A stretch of 64,000 nt of DNA from Flavobacteriales bacterium UBA6057 (GCA_002428995.1 DIYJ01000003.1:1-64000); one strand, 5' to 3'; counted from the first letter of the stretch, positions 36,096-45,688 are shown. Notes: generated by a model not told the origin, from the letters alone. Numbers and translations are program-made.

Positions 36096-37151
36096 TTGCC
36101 TCAACGGATCCTATACATCTCGCCCACAAATTCGGCCTTCGTTAAAAAGGATCTGGATTTTTTGCGTGAGCGGTTTGAGGTAGACTTTTCGGTTGCTTCC
36201 TGGAGTGGAGTGGGAGACATCCTCTTTTCTGCACTCAAGCAAATGGCCAAGGTGTTGGGCGGAGGACGGCAAAACGCTGCTATCCTGGTAATGTTTGCTG
36301 GTCACTGGTCCGTAGTTCCTGTTTTCCTGGGGAAACTCTTGAACGTTCCGGTCTACATAATTCTTGGAGGTACTGACTGTGTTTCGTTTCCGGCATTTGG
36401 GTACGGCAGCCTGCGAGGAGGTTTGATCAAGAAGGCGATTGCGTATTCTGTGAAGCACGCCAGCAGGCTTCTTCCGGTGGATGATACCCTGATCGAATCG
36501 GAGAATACCTATGTGGATGATGCCGGTGCCCGGCTTCAAGGTCTGAAACACTTTTTCCCGGAGATGAAAACTCCGTCCACGGTCATTTACAACGGTTTTG
36601 ATGCAGTGTTTTTCAAGGCTCCCAAGGTTCCAAAGAAGGAGAATACCTTCATCTGCGTTGCCGGTGTAGACAATCAAATGCGGTTCCAACTGAAAGGCCT
36701 CGATCTTCTGTTTAAGGCTGCGGTTCAAAGACCTGACTTTCAGTTTACCATGGTTGGAGTCAACTCAGAGTTTGCAAGTAAACTGAAGGTTCCTCAAAAC
36801 GTGCGGCTCTTTCCTTTCCTGCCCGCAGAGGAGTTCAGGGCTTACCTCGATGAAAGCATGTTCTACGTCCAAATGTCCATTTCGGAAGGCTTTCCTAATG
36901 CGCTTTGTGAAGGCATGCTGGCTCAGTGCATCCCGGTTGGCTCCACCGTTGGAGCTATTCCCAAAATCATAGGGGAAACGGGTTTCTTATGTGACAAGCG
37001 AAGCGTGGAGCACGTGCTCCATGTGCTTGAGAAAGCCACTTCCCGCTCAAGCGAACAGAAGCAAGCATTGGCGGAGGCAGCCCGTCAAAGGATCGAGGAT
37101 GAGTTTCCGATTTCCAGGCGAGCAGAGGCTTTTTTCAAGGTCCTTGGCTAG
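36096..37151 (+). CDS. Glycosyltransferase, GT-B fold (GT4-like)
   Basis: The 351-residue product has a GT-B layout. The N-terminal half runs ILYISPTNSAFVKKDLDFL to PVYIILGGTDCVSF. The C-terminal nucleotide-sugar half has VAGVDNQMRFQLKGLDLL and MSISEGFPNALCEGMLAQ, with the expected E(x7)E arrangement. It should transfer a sugar from a nucleotide donor to a glycan or lipid acceptor at the inner membrane. The predicted start is a TTG, because no ATG or GTG precedes the conserved RILYISP strand. Confidence 0.85.
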   Translation: MPQRILYISPTNSAFVKKDLDFLRERFEVDFSVASWSGVGDILFSALKQMAKVLGGGRQNAAILVMFAGHWSVVPVFLGKLLNVPVYIILGGTDCVSFPAFGYGSLRGGLIKKAIAYSVKHASRLLPVDDTLIESENTYVDDAGARLQGLKHFFPEMKTPSTVIYNGFDAVFFKAPKVPKKENTFICVAGVDNQMRFQLKGLDLLFKAAVQRPDFQFTMVGVNSEFASKLKVPQNVRLFPFLPAEEFRAYLDESMFYVQMSISEGFPNALCEGMLAQCIPVGSTVGAIPKIIGETGFLCDKRSVEHVLHVLEKATSRSSEQKQALAEAARQRIEDEFPISRRAEAFFKVLG

Positions 37152-37273
37152 CTGCTCTGGTGAGGAAAGATGGCTTACTCCCTGTGTACATTGAACGTGA
37201 AATCTTTGTTAGCACCTCGTTGCTATTCAGTCTGCTTCCGCTATCATTGGGGTAATTCAGTGAACCAACCAAA

Positions 37274-38761
37274 TTGGGAGTAGTAAGAAAGCAGAGCTTC
37301 ATTTCAAGCATTGTCCTTTACGTGGGGATGTTGCTCGGTTTTTTCCTGGTGCTCTTCATTTATCCCAAATTTCTTTCTCCCGAAGAGATTGGTCTGGTGA
37401 GAGCAGTGATTGACATTGCTGCACTATTTTCTCCTTACATACTGCTCGGTGTGCCCAACACCTATGTGCGCTTCTTTCCATTTTACGCAGAGGACAAAGC
37501 CAAGCTATCCGCTTTTCGCTTTTACTCGGTGTTGATACCTGTGTTGAGCACGGGATTGTTTTTGATACTCTATCAGCTGTGTGAGCAGTTGCTCATCCGC
37601 ACGTTTGAGGCGCAATCTGCCTTGTTGGTTGAATACCTGGACATCATTCCCATCCTCATTTTCCTCATGGGAGCGAATCGCATGCTCAGGGCTTACTACC
37701 GCTCTGACCTGAACATTGTTACCCCCAATTTTTACGAATCCATCATCCTGAGGATATTCTTCGCAGGTTCGGTACTCTTCTATTACTACGGTGATCTCAG
37801 TGTTTCCTGGCTCGTTTATTTGTTCATCATCGCCAACGGGGTGATCTTCTTTTTCATGCTGAAGGACTTTGTTTTCAGGAAGGACTTCAAGCTCCGATTC
37901 AACAAAAGCCTGAGCCAAAGTGATGTCAGCCAAATCATGGTGTTTGGTGTATTTGTGGTGGGAAATACGCTGACCGGAGAAATGATCCTGCGAGTAGACA
38001 CCTGGATGCTGTCCTCGCTATCCGGACTTGCAGCCACCGGTATTTATAGCGTAGGAATGCAGATGGGAACTGTCATTGACTTGCCAAAGCGTTCTTTTTC
38101 GCAGATCACCACGCCTGTGATCTCAAAGGCTTACAAAGAGGGCGATTGGAAGCAAATCAAGGATCTGTATCACAAAACCAGCTTGAATCAACTTCTGCTG
38201 GGTGGATTCATCTTCATTCTCATGTGGACCAATGCCTATGATCTGTTTGCACTGATACCAAATGGAGACAAGTTTGTGGCGGGCATATGGGTGCTTTTGT
38301 TCATTGGTTTGGCAAAGCTCTTTTCCATTGCCACGGGCTGCACCATGGAGATTTTGCAGGTGAGCAAGTACTATCGACACACGCTATGGATTTCTATGTC
38401 GCTGGTCGTATCCGCTATTCTTTTGAACCTCTGGCTGATTCCTGAATATGGCATTACTGGTGCTGCCATAGCCTCAGCTCTCGCGCAGTTCCTGAATAAT
38501 TTCATTCTGCTGCTCTTTGTGCGCTGGAAGCTCAAAATTCAGCCCTACAAGTGGGAGAATCTCTTTGCTCTGTTGTTCCTGCTGGCCGTGTTAGGCGGTA
38601 TCTCATTCCTTGAGCTGGATTGGCTGCCTATTGTGAATGTGGTGTTGCGATCAGCGTTGGTTGTGGCGGTGTTCTATGCCGGAATCATGTTCCTGCCACT
38701 TTCCTCAGATTTGAGGGATATGGTGAAGTTGCTGGAGAAGCGGGTAGGACTGAGGCGCTAA
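37274..38761 (+). CDS. Wzx-like polysaccharide flippase (MATE-like)
   Basis: The 495-residue product is almost entirely membrane helices (about 12-14), starting with VRKQSFISSIVLYVGMLLGF and ending with a basic tail (KLLEKRVGLRR). It fits the polysaccharide-biosynthesis flippase family that moves lipid-linked sugar repeats across the inner membrane. Motif-like parts include YSVGMQMGTVIDLPKRSFSQ and GITGAAIASALAQFLNN. The start codon appears to be TTG at 37274. It is separated from the glycosyltransferase by 122 bases. Its stop interlocks with the convergent sulfotransferase stop. Confidence 0.88.
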   Translation: MGVVRKQSFISSIVLYVGMLLGFFLVLFIYPKFLSPEEIGLVRAVIDIAALFSPYILLGVPNTYVRFFPFYAEDKAKLSAFRFYSVLIPVLSTGLFLILYQLCEQLLIRTFEAQSALLVEYLDIIPILIFLMGANRMLRAYYRSDLNIVTPNFYESIILRIFFAGSVLFYYYGDLSVSWLVYLFIIANGVIFFFMLKDFVFRKDFKLRFNKSLSQSDVSQIMVFGVFVVGNTLTGEMILRVDTWMLSSLSGLAATGIYSVGMQMGTVIDLPKRSFSQITTPVISKAYKEGDWKQIKDLYHKTSLNQLLLGGFIFILMWTNAYDLFALIPNGDKFVAGIWVLLFIGLAKLFSIATGCTMEILQVSKYYRHTLWISMSLVVSAILLNLWLIPEYGITGAAIASALAQFLNNFILLLFVRWKLKIQPYKWENLFALLFLLAVLGGISFLELDWLPIVNVVLRSALVVAVFYAGIMFLPLSSDLRDMVKLLEKRVGLRR

Positions 38762-39744
38762 GCAGATTCAGGATAGCCGTAGCGTTCAAGCACAGTCTTC
38801 AACTCTGAATTGAGTCGTTCGATTTCCTTCGGGCTGAAGCTTTCCTTGTACCTGCCCTTGTTGGGTTGATCAAAAGCCACGCTCATCATGGATGCCTCGA
38901 ACTCGACTTCACCGAACGCACAAATCCTCTGAACTTCTTCTTCCGGGTTTGCCAGAATATCTTCAAAGCGAACTTCTAGGTAGTCTTCTGCATTCAATTG
39001 GGCCTTTTGTGATTCCCATTGCTGCATCACTTCCTTGTACCAGAGGATGGCCTGTTGTAATTCATTTGGAGCCCACTTTTGCTGAGTTAAGCTGCTGATC
39101 ACATCCCTCGGATCGCGAACTACATGTACCAGTTTCAATGTTGGAATGATCGCCTTAAGATTGGCCGCAAAAAGGATGTTGTGGGTGTTGTCTTCCAGGT
39201 AATGCGCTTTGCCCTGCTGCTCGCAAATGGCATTAAAACACTTGGCCAGGAAGCTTGACAGAATACCAGCCAGCTCGCCTTTCGAAAGCCGAGGGCCAAA
39301 ATCCATTTGATAGTCGACCTGATTGGCTTCTGCACCGGGCCATTTTGCGCTGTAGCTGAAGCTCTTTAGTTCTGAGATCAACTCCTCCACGAAATCAGAA
39401 TAACCAACAATCCACTTATTCAACTCCCAGCCTGAGTAGGGTGGAGGGGTCAATGCCAGCCCGCCTGGATCAATCGCTTTAATGCGTTTGGTCTCTGCTT
39501 GTTTTTCCGGAGTGAGTTCAGCCAGCGAAAGCAGGAAGGATTGGAGCTCTTTGATTTGAAAGTCTGCCTTGTAGGGCGACCAGCTGGAAGTATAGGACTC
39601 AAAAAAGTCAATCACTCCTCGGGGATCGATGATGAAGCGGTATTCAAAGGGCAAGGTTGCGATCTGGGAGTGTTGACCAAATACCCTTGTCAGAATATTG
39701 GTTCCTGATCTTCCTGTGCCAGCAATGGAAATGACCTTTCTCAT
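38758..39744 (-). CDS. Sulfotransferase-family protein
   Basis: The 328-residue product has the PAPS-binding 5'-phosphosulfate loop near the start (ISIAGTGRSGTNILTRVF, residues 5-22) and the 3'-phosphate motif KLVHVVRDPRDVISSLTQ. It should transfer sulfate from PAPS to a sugar hydroxyl or amine. It is the last gene of a tight minus-strand operon; four bases separate it from the PIG-L gene. Sulfation of a surface glycan is the simplest context-based role. No PAPS synthesis genes are in the window. Confidence 0.85.
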   Translation of the reverse strand: MRKVISIAGTGRSGTNILTRVFGQHSQIATLPFEYRFIIDPRGVIDFFESYTSSWSPYKADFQIKELQSFLLSLAELTPEKQAETKRIKAIDPGGLALTPPPYSGWELNKWIVGYSDFVEELISELKSFSYSAKWPGAEANQVDYQMDFGPRLSKGELAGILSSFLAKCFNAICEQQGKAHYLEDNTHNILFAANLKAIIPTLKLVHVVRDPRDVISSLTQQKWAPNELQQAILWYKEVMQQWESQKAQLNAEDYLEVRFEDILANPEEEVQRICAFGEVEFEASMMSVAFDQPNKGRYKESFSPKEIERLNSELKTVLERYGYPESA

Positions 39745-39748
39745 CCGC

Positions 39749-40399
39749 TTATCTTACGATCCAACGGATCACTTCAAATGCTTCAGCGTATTCCACCTGA
39801 ACCTGAAGGCCGCGATAGTTTGCCACTCCCCGGATCAGCTTGTCTTTGGCGTAGAGCCTTTTAGATTGGGATTTGTAGCACTCCATGGCTTCCACCTTTT
39901 TTTCGATGTTCGCTTCGCTCAATTCAATGAAGCACTGGGTGGCAAACTTGTAGTTGTTCCAGATGAACTCATAGCCCAGCAGACTGGTGTTCTTAAACGC
40001 GCGCTTGGCTTCCGAGCAAATGGTTTGATGATCCTGATGTACGTCAAAATCAGACGGACAAAAGACCAAATCAGGCTTCCACTTGCGGTTGAGAGCGACC
40101 ATGTCCTCCAGTATTTCCTGGCGGTGTGCAGGGAAGTGACGAACAGGATAGTTCAGAATATGAAGGTGTTCGGGTCGAATGCCCAAGCGAGCGGTGGCAG
40201 CCTTCACTTCGTGTGCGAGGATGTCTTTGGGAAATCCTTCGGGCACCGATTCCTCGCAGGTAGAAAAGGCTACGTAGTGAACCTCCTTACCGAGTTGAAT
40301 CAGCTTGTGAATCGTGGCGCCACACCCAAGCTCACCATCATCGGTATGCGGTGCCAGAACCAATATTCGATCAAATGCCTCTAGTGCTGTTTTACTCAT
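39749..40399 (-). CDS. PIG-L family N-acetylsugar deacetylase
   Basis: The 216-residue product carries the zinc-binding PIG-L motif as APHTDDGELGCGA (residues 16-28, a variant of AHPDDE), then KPDLVFCPSDFDVHQDHQTIC, which contains the second His motif. The family removes acetyl groups from N-acetylglucosamine-type sugars. Length fits the LmbE/PIG-L family. Its 5' end overlaps the formyltransferase gene by eight bases, which suggests sequential action on the same sugar: deacetylation, then formylation. Confidence 0.88.
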   Translation of the reverse strand: MSKTALEAFDRILVLAPHTDDGELGCGATIHKLIQLGKEVHYVAFSTCEESVPEGFPKDILAHEVKAATARLGIRPEHLHILNYPVRHFPAHRQEILEDMVALNRKWKPDLVFCPSDFDVHQDHQTICSEAKRAFKNTSLLGYEFIWNNYKFATQCFIELSEANIEKKVEAMECYKSQSKRLYAKDKLIRGVANYRGLQVQVEYAEAFEVIRWIVR

Positions 40400-41876
40400 A
40401 GTTCTTGTTGTAGTGGTCGCAAATCTGCTGGTAGGTTACAAACTCGCCACTGATGCGTTCAACAGCTTTGCTCAATGCATCTGTCAGAGAGTTGATTCTA
40501 CCATCTTGAACCTTGTTGAGGTCTATCGTTATGCCTACAAAGATGTCTCTTTCATGTTGCTCTGCTGCCTGCGATGCTTCGTTGAGAAGTTTGTCCAAAT
40601 TCTCGATGCCACCAGAAAGAGTTTCACCGAGTAGGAAAAAGTCGGTAGATGGAATCTCCAAGAGGCCATTCTTGTATCTAAAAGGCTGGGTGATGCTACC
40701 ATCTTCGGCAACCAAAACATCCGAACTCACATAGTTCAGTCCCTGCCGCTGAAGTACATCCAGCAGTTTGTATTTGTCGTGAAGCTGTTCGTGCTGTTTC
40801 GTTCGAACCCGGATGCCCCTTCCGTTTTGACCGGTAAATGTGTTGAACTGCTCCGCGGAAGTTCGAAGGCTCTTCCTGAGCACAGAAAATGACTGAGGAG
40901 GCTTAGCTGAGCAGAGCGCTTCCACAGTAATTGCCTTGTTGCTCAAGAGCTCTGAAGTCTCATGAGGAAGCGGATTGTGCTTGAGATGTTCCAGCTGCTC
41001 AGGAGTCAAAAAGCAGGTGTGCGGAATGTGTTGTTTTTCAAGAGTCTGGGTAGATGTGGATATGCTTTCTGCTGCCTGCGCTGTTTCAAATCCGGAATGG
41101 AACAAACCCAGAACCATGCGCACCGCTGGCTCCGTACCCTTCATGCTTGGATCAGGGGCTTCGACTGCCCCCTTGAAAGGTGGGAACTCAAAAGCTCTGC
41201 GGAATCGTTCTGTACGTTCCTTATCCCAAAACGCATTTACCTGGCGGCCGTAGGGTTCTCCGCGTGGTTGATAGGTGGCTTGCGACTCGTCTTGCAGCAT
41301 CAGCGAAAAGTCACCTGAATGAAAATCTTTGAAAACTCGCATGGCCAGCTGCTGCCCCGCGTCCATTACCTTGTCGTAAAGGCTTTTACCCGTGTCGATA
41401 TCTGCGATTTCAACGATTTCCTGGTCTACGATCGGGCCATTATCCACACCTGTCATCATCCGATGGCAAGTAATGCCAGCCTGTTTTTCACCATTGATCA
41501 TCGCCCAGGGAAGCGGCCGTGATCCACGGTTTTTGGGCAGTGCTGCCGTGTGAAAATTGTAGCATCCCAGCTTCGGAATGTTCAGGAGTGGTTCTTTGAA
41601 AAGCTCGCTCCAAAAGCAGCTTACGATGATGTCCAGTTTCAGGGACGTCAACAGCCGGAGCGATTCGGGATTGTTCACTTTCATCCCCTCGTGAGCCGGA
41701 ATGCCCAATTTTTCGGCTTCAGCTTTCAGAGAAGGATGACCAAGCTGCTCATGCCAGATTTTCATTCCGGGTTCATCATCGCGGCTATAGACCCCGGCTA
41801 CTTCGATGCCTTGATCAATCAGTGCGTGAAGGATATCCACACTCAGTTTTTTGCTGCCGATGACAAACGCTCTCAT
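40392..41876 (-). CDS. Sugar N-formyltransferase fused to a degenerate NodB-like deacetylase domain
   Basis: The 494-residue product has an N-terminal formyltransferase domain (about 1-245) with the catalytic residues: YNFHTAALPKNRGSRP supplies Asn and His, and TGVDNGPIVDQ the Asp. This is the fold of ArnA and Fmt, using 10-formyl-tetrahydrofolate. The C-terminal part (about 255-494) resembles a polysaccharide deacetylase (IPHTCFLTPEQ, LLDVLQRQGLNYVSSD), but the TFDDG motif reads LGLFHSGFE, so the catalytic Asp pair is missing. It probably forms an N-formyl sugar. It overlaps both neighbours (4 and 8 bases). Confidence 0.8.
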   Translation of the reverse strand: MRAFVIGSKKLSVDILHALIDQGIEVAGVYSRDDEPGMKIWHEQLGHPSLKAEAEKLGIPAHEGMKVNNPESLRLLTSLKLDIIVSCFWSELFKEPLLNIPKLGCYNFHTAALPKNRGSRPLPWAMINGEKQAGITCHRMMTGVDNGPIVDQEIVEIADIDTGKSLYDKVMDAGQQLAMRVFKDFHSGDFSLMLQDESQATYQPRGEPYGRQVNAFWDKERTERFRRAFEFPPFKGAVEAPDPSMKGTEPAVRMVLGLFHSGFETAQAAESISTSTQTLEKQHIPHTCFLTPEQLEHLKHNPLPHETSELLSNKAITVEALCSAKPPQSFSVLRKSLRTSAEQFNTFTGQNGRGIRVRTKQHEQLHDKYKLLDVLQRQGLNYVSSDVLVAEDGSITQPFRYKNGLLEIPSTDFFLLGETLSGGIENLDKLLNEASQAAEQHERDIFVGITIDLNKVQDGRINSLTDALSKAVERISGEFVTYQQICDHYNKNYE

Positions 41877-43171
41877 GATGAGGTTAAGGTATTGAGCATT
41901 TCCGAGAGCTGTCCTGCGGTGCCCTTGCGCGAAAACTGCTTGTAGTTTTCATTGCCGGAGCTGGCAGGTTGTTTTTCTTCCTTGAAGGCCTCAAAATACT
42001 TGCGCAGCAGGGCTTTCATGCCCTCAAGATCCTGATAATCCAGCATTGGCTCCTTGTCGCAGTTCTTCATCACCTTGGCCGCATTCCCATCCGTAGGCCC
42101 GATCGACAGGATCGGTCTTTGGGTCGCTAGGTATTCAAAAATCTTCCCTGTGAGAATGTTTCTGCTGGATTCTCCGGTCGGTATTGGTAGCAGCAACACA
42201 TGCGAGTCATACATCCGCTGAACGGCCTGGGCATGGGGCACAAAAGGCTTGATGCTGACCAAGTGATCGATGCCGGTTTTGCTCCAGCTTTTCAGGATGC
42301 TATCGTGAATATTGCCTGTTATGCTTAGCTCAAAACCTTCCTCAAATGATGGGTCAGTAGCCAGCTCTGCGATGGCCTTCCACAGTGTTTCCGTGTTTTG
42401 ATTTGGCTTCAGATTACCCACATAAGAGAGGGTGAACTTTGGGGCGATTTGCTCATGAGCAGCAGGCATATCCTCTTCGTCATAACCATTTGGAATGGTC
42501 TGAATGTGAGCAGCCCGTGCTTTGAATTCTTCTTCGATTCCGGGCGATGCGCTCAAAACAGAGTCAGCCGTTTGCACCACTTCATCTTCGAGCCGTTTGT
42601 CTTTGCGATCAGCTCGCTCGGATCGCATGAGAAACTCGTTGTAATAAATGTTGGTCCACGGATCGCGGAAGTCTGCAATCCAGGTAATGCCAAACTCCTT
42701 TTTGAGTCGCATGCCTACCAGGTGTGTGCTGTGCGGTGGGCCTGTGGTCACCACCGCATCAATCTTCGTGGACTTGATCACTTGTTTGGCCTTTGGGTAC
42801 AGAAAATGGTTCCAACCCATGCGTGCATCGGGTATGAAGCCATTGGCTCGCACGTAGTTGGCAAGCTTCGCAAAACTGGATTGCTTTCCCTTGATGTTAC
42901 CCATACCCACTTCAATGGACTTGCCTTTTTTTCCCCTCAAGGCATTGTAGATCGCAAAAGGCTCGATGGTGGACGTGCGGATGACTTTCAATCCGTCAGG
43001 CACATCTTTCAGCAGCGAAGGGTCAGTGGAAGGGTAGCTTCCGTTTTTGACGGTAATGACCATGGGGTTCCAGCCGTACTCAGGAAGGTATTTGGAAAAC
43101 TTCAGCCATCGCTGAACTCCTGGTCCTGCACCGGGTGGCCAGTAATATGTGAGTATCAGGACGTTTTTCAC
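41873..43171 (-). CDS. Glycosyltransferase family 4 protein
   Basis: The 432-residue product opens with the typical donor-domain start MKNVLILTYYWPPGAGPGVQ, followed by WIADFRDPWTNIYYNEF, a run characteristic of Bacteroidota polysaccharide GT4 enzymes. The C-terminal Rossmann half contains FTLSYVGNLKPNQNTETLW and LTGKIFEYLATQRPIL, whose Glu is the usual E(x7)E position. It is a membrane-associated or soluble enzyme of glycan assembly. It lies six bases after the YfhO gene and overlaps the formyltransferase start by four. Confidence 0.9.
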   Translation of the reverse strand: MKNVLILTYYWPPGAGPGVQRWLKFSKYLPEYGWNPMVITVKNGSYPSTDPSLLKDVPDGLKVIRTSTIEPFAIYNALRGKKGKSIEVGMGNIKGKQSSFAKLANYVRANGFIPDARMGWNHFLYPKAKQVIKSTKIDAVVTTGPPHSTHLVGMRLKKEFGITWIADFRDPWTNIYYNEFLMRSERADRKDKRLEDEVVQTADSVLSASPGIEEEFKARAAHIQTIPNGYDEEDMPAAHEQIAPKFTLSYVGNLKPNQNTETLWKAIAELATDPSFEEGFELSITGNIHDSILKSWSKTGIDHLVSIKPFVPHAQAVQRMYDSHVLLLPIPTGESSRNILTGKIFEYLATQRPILSIGPTDGNAAKVMKNCDKEPMLDYQDLEGMKALLRKYFEAFKEEKQPASSGNENYKQFSRKGTAGQLSEMLNTLTSS

Positions 43172-43177
43172 GCCAGC

Positions 43178-45688
43178 TTAGTCACCGTTTTTTCTGAACC
43201 GCAGGTAGAGCATTCCGCCCGAAAAGAGCAGGAAGAGCACCGTACCTGCCATGGACATTCCCTGGCCGATCGAGTAGCTTACAGGCTTGAATTCCATCTT
43301 AATCTCATGGTTCCCTGCCGGGATTTTCATGGCGCGCAGCACGTAATTCACTCGGTACACATCTGCGGGGCTACCATCGATGGTGACTTCCCAGCCTTTG
43401 GGATAATAGACCTCTGAGAAAACGGCCAGTCCTTCCTTCTCGTTGCTGGTGCTATAGGTCAGCAGTTTAGGAGTCATGGATGTAAGCTCAACCTTGGCAT
43501 TGGCAGACCTTCCAAACTGGTAGTCATAAAGCTCTGACTGGTATTCTGATTCTACGATCACGGTGTTGTTTGGATCGAAGTTCGAAAGCGCAGCCATTTC
43601 CTCATCCGCTGAGCTCACCTTCTTCATATCGGTGACAAACCACGCTGCACCGCAGGCAGTTTTGTTCTCAACCACACCCTTCGGGTTCCCCGATTGCAAG
43701 ATGAAATACTTCGTATCCAGCATGTTGTATACAGGCATGGTGTTGCTCACCGCGGGATTCAACAACACTCCGTCACCTGCTTGTGTGAGACCGCTTTGAA
43801 TCTTTTGCAATTGTGGTGTCAGCTGGTTTTCGATCAGCTCCTGATAGCGCTGCAATTTAGCCGCGTGGTGTCCGCCTACGTTTCGGTGGTGATAGCAGGT
43901 AGGGCCATCCGTCCAGGGGTTTACAGATAGGTTCAATACACGGTAATGCGGATCTGGATCTGCCAGAATGGTGAGATCAGCAGGTTTCGGCTCCAGGATG
44001 GCATCGTAATCTCGGGCACTTACAAAGTCATCATTGTCCAGGTAGCGCTTGCTTACACGCCACATATCCCCTACAACGATGATGGCCAGTGCACCATAAA
44101 GAATGGCGGGTGAAAACTTCTTTTTGAAGCCAAACCACGCGATTCCCGCGCCTGCGATCATGATTAAGGTGGTGATGAGCCAGTCAGACAGATAGCGGCT
44201 CTTGCGGTCAGCAAGCAGTGCTTCGTAAATGGCATCGATGGCCCATGGAGAACCTTCTTTTTGGAAGGAAGCATCCTTGGCTCCAATCCAATCGTTGCTG
44301 AGGCCGTAGAAGAGGAGCAACACGATCAAACCTCCGCTTGCATAGAGTGCATATTTGAAAGCCTTTTTAAACTCTCCCTCTTCCAGCTGACCGGATAAGA
44401 CCTTGTTCAATCCGAAAATCCCCAGAACGGGAATAAGTAAACCGGGTATGGCCAGAGCCATGGAAGGTGTTCTGAATTTGTTGTAAAGTGGGAGGTAGTC
44501 GAAAAACAATCGTGTGAATGCTTCTGCATGTCGACCCCATGCCAGAATAAAGAACAGCACAACCCCGCTGATGACCCACCAGCGCAGGTGGTCTTTCACA
44601 AGGAAGAGACCGAGAATGAAGAAGAAGATGAACGCGGCTCCAAAATAAACCGTACCCAAAAGGAAGGGCTGTTCACCCATATAAACCGGGCCATTGGCGA
44701 CAATCTGTTTTTGCTGGGCCTTGCTGAGCTGGTATCGCTTCAGTTCTTCGGCTACGTTTCCGTCTTTCGGTAGCGCCTCGGCAGTAGCTCCACCCATCAG
44801 TGAAGGAACCACGGTGGTCAGAGATTCCAACGGACCGTATGACCAGCTTGTGGCATAAGACCAATCCAGGCCTCCTTTGTCTTCTTCTTGTTTACTGGAG
44901 AGTGTGGATTCACCACCACGGATCGTGGGGCTGCTCTGCTGGTACACAAAGTAGAGCTTCCCAGCGGGGGCAATGGCTCCGATGATGCCGGCAATGGCGA
45001 TCAGGCCGGCCATTTTAGCAAACTGAGGCAAGGCTTTGGCCTTAAAAGCCTGGAACAATTCAACACCTGCAATCAGCAGCCCAAGGATGATGAAGTAGTA
45101 TATAATCTGAGGGTGATTACCGGTCACCATCAGTCCTACACCCAGGGAGGTCAGAACAGCTCCCACATAGCGTTTATCTCTGAACACGAGGAAGATACCC
45201 GACAGCGTAATGGCCATGTATCCAATGGTGGCCACCTTGGTGTTGTGGCCAGCCATCAGCGAGACCACGAGGTTGGATGAATATCCATATCCCACAGCTG
45301 CTATGAGTGCCAGCCAAGGGTTTACACCCATCACCACCATCATCAGGTAGAAGCCCAGCATGGTCATGAACATGATGTTTGCCACCTGAGGCAGTGAACT
45401 TCTCATTGCCCGGTTCATGTAGTCCATGATGTTGCCATCGAACAGCGTGCCGATGTTGGCGGTAGTCATCCCACTAAAGACCCTCGTGGTCCACAGCGGT
45501 TCTTCGCCATTAGCCTCGCGATAATCCAGGGTTTCTTTTGACAGGGATTTGTGCTGAATGATGTCGCTCTGTTCCAATACCTTGCCCTGCATCGCAGGCA
45601 AAGCATAGAATACACTGGCAATGATCATGAGCAGTACCGCTGCACCATGAGTGATCAAAAGCGTTTTGTTTTTCAGAATAGAACTCAT
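43178..45688 (-). CDS. YfhO-family membrane glycosylation protein
   Basis: The 836-residue product has about 12-14 membrane helices in its first 550 residues (first helix LLITHGAAVLLMIIASVFYA) and an extracytoplasmic beta-rich domain. The ending FSEVYYPKGWEVTIDGSPAD and RAMKIPAGNHEIKMEFKP is diagnostic of YfhO. Family members are GT-C-like proteins that glycosylate cell-surface polymers using a lipid-linked sugar. It is the first gene of the five-gene minus-strand operon and has 222 bases of upstream noncoding sequence where the promoter should lie. Confidence 0.92.
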   Translation of the reverse strand: MSSILKNKTLLITHGAAVLLMIIASVFYALPAMQGKVLEQSDIIQHKSLSKETLDYREANGEEPLWTTRVFSGMTTANIGTLFDGNIMDYMNRAMRSSLPQVANIMFMTMLGFYLMMVVMGVNPWLALIAAVGYGYSSNLVVSLMAGHNTKVATIGYMAITLSGIFLVFRDKRYVGAVLTSLGVGLMVTGNHPQIIYYFIILGLLIAGVELFQAFKAKALPQFAKMAGLIAIAGIIGAIAPAGKLYFVYQQSSPTIRGGESTLSSKQEEDKGGLDWSYATSWSYGPLESLTTVVPSLMGGATAEALPKDGNVAEELKRYQLSKAQQKQIVANGPVYMGEQPFLLGTVYFGAAFIFFFILGLFLVKDHLRWWVISGVVLFFILAWGRHAEAFTRLFFDYLPLYNKFRTPSMALAIPGLLIPVLGIFGLNKVLSGQLEEGEFKKAFKYALYASGGLIVLLLFYGLSNDWIGAKDASFQKEGSPWAIDAIYEALLADRKSRYLSDWLITTLIMIAGAGIAWFGFKKKFSPAILYGALAIIVVGDMWRVSKRYLDNDDFVSARDYDAILEPKPADLTILADPDPHYRVLNLSVNPWTDGPTCYHHRNVGGHHAAKLQRYQELIENQLTPQLQKIQSGLTQAGDGVLLNPAVSNTMPVYNMLDTKYFILQSGNPKGVVENKTACGAAWFVTDMKKVSSADEEMAALSNFDPNNTVIVESEYQSELYDYQFGRSANAKVELTSMTPKLLTYSTSNEKEGLAVFSEVYYPKGWEVTIDGSPADVYRVNYVLRAMKIPAGNHEIKMEFKPVSYSIGQGMSMAGTVLFLLFSGGMLYLRFRKNGD

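Noticed and set aside
39698..40384. A 228-codon plus-strand ORF
   Set aside because: It is antisense to the PIG-L gene with an intact active-site motif.
42398..43417. A 339-codon plus-strand ORF
   Set aside because: It is antisense to the glycosyltransferase with clear motifs and crosses into the YfhO gene; no domain content.
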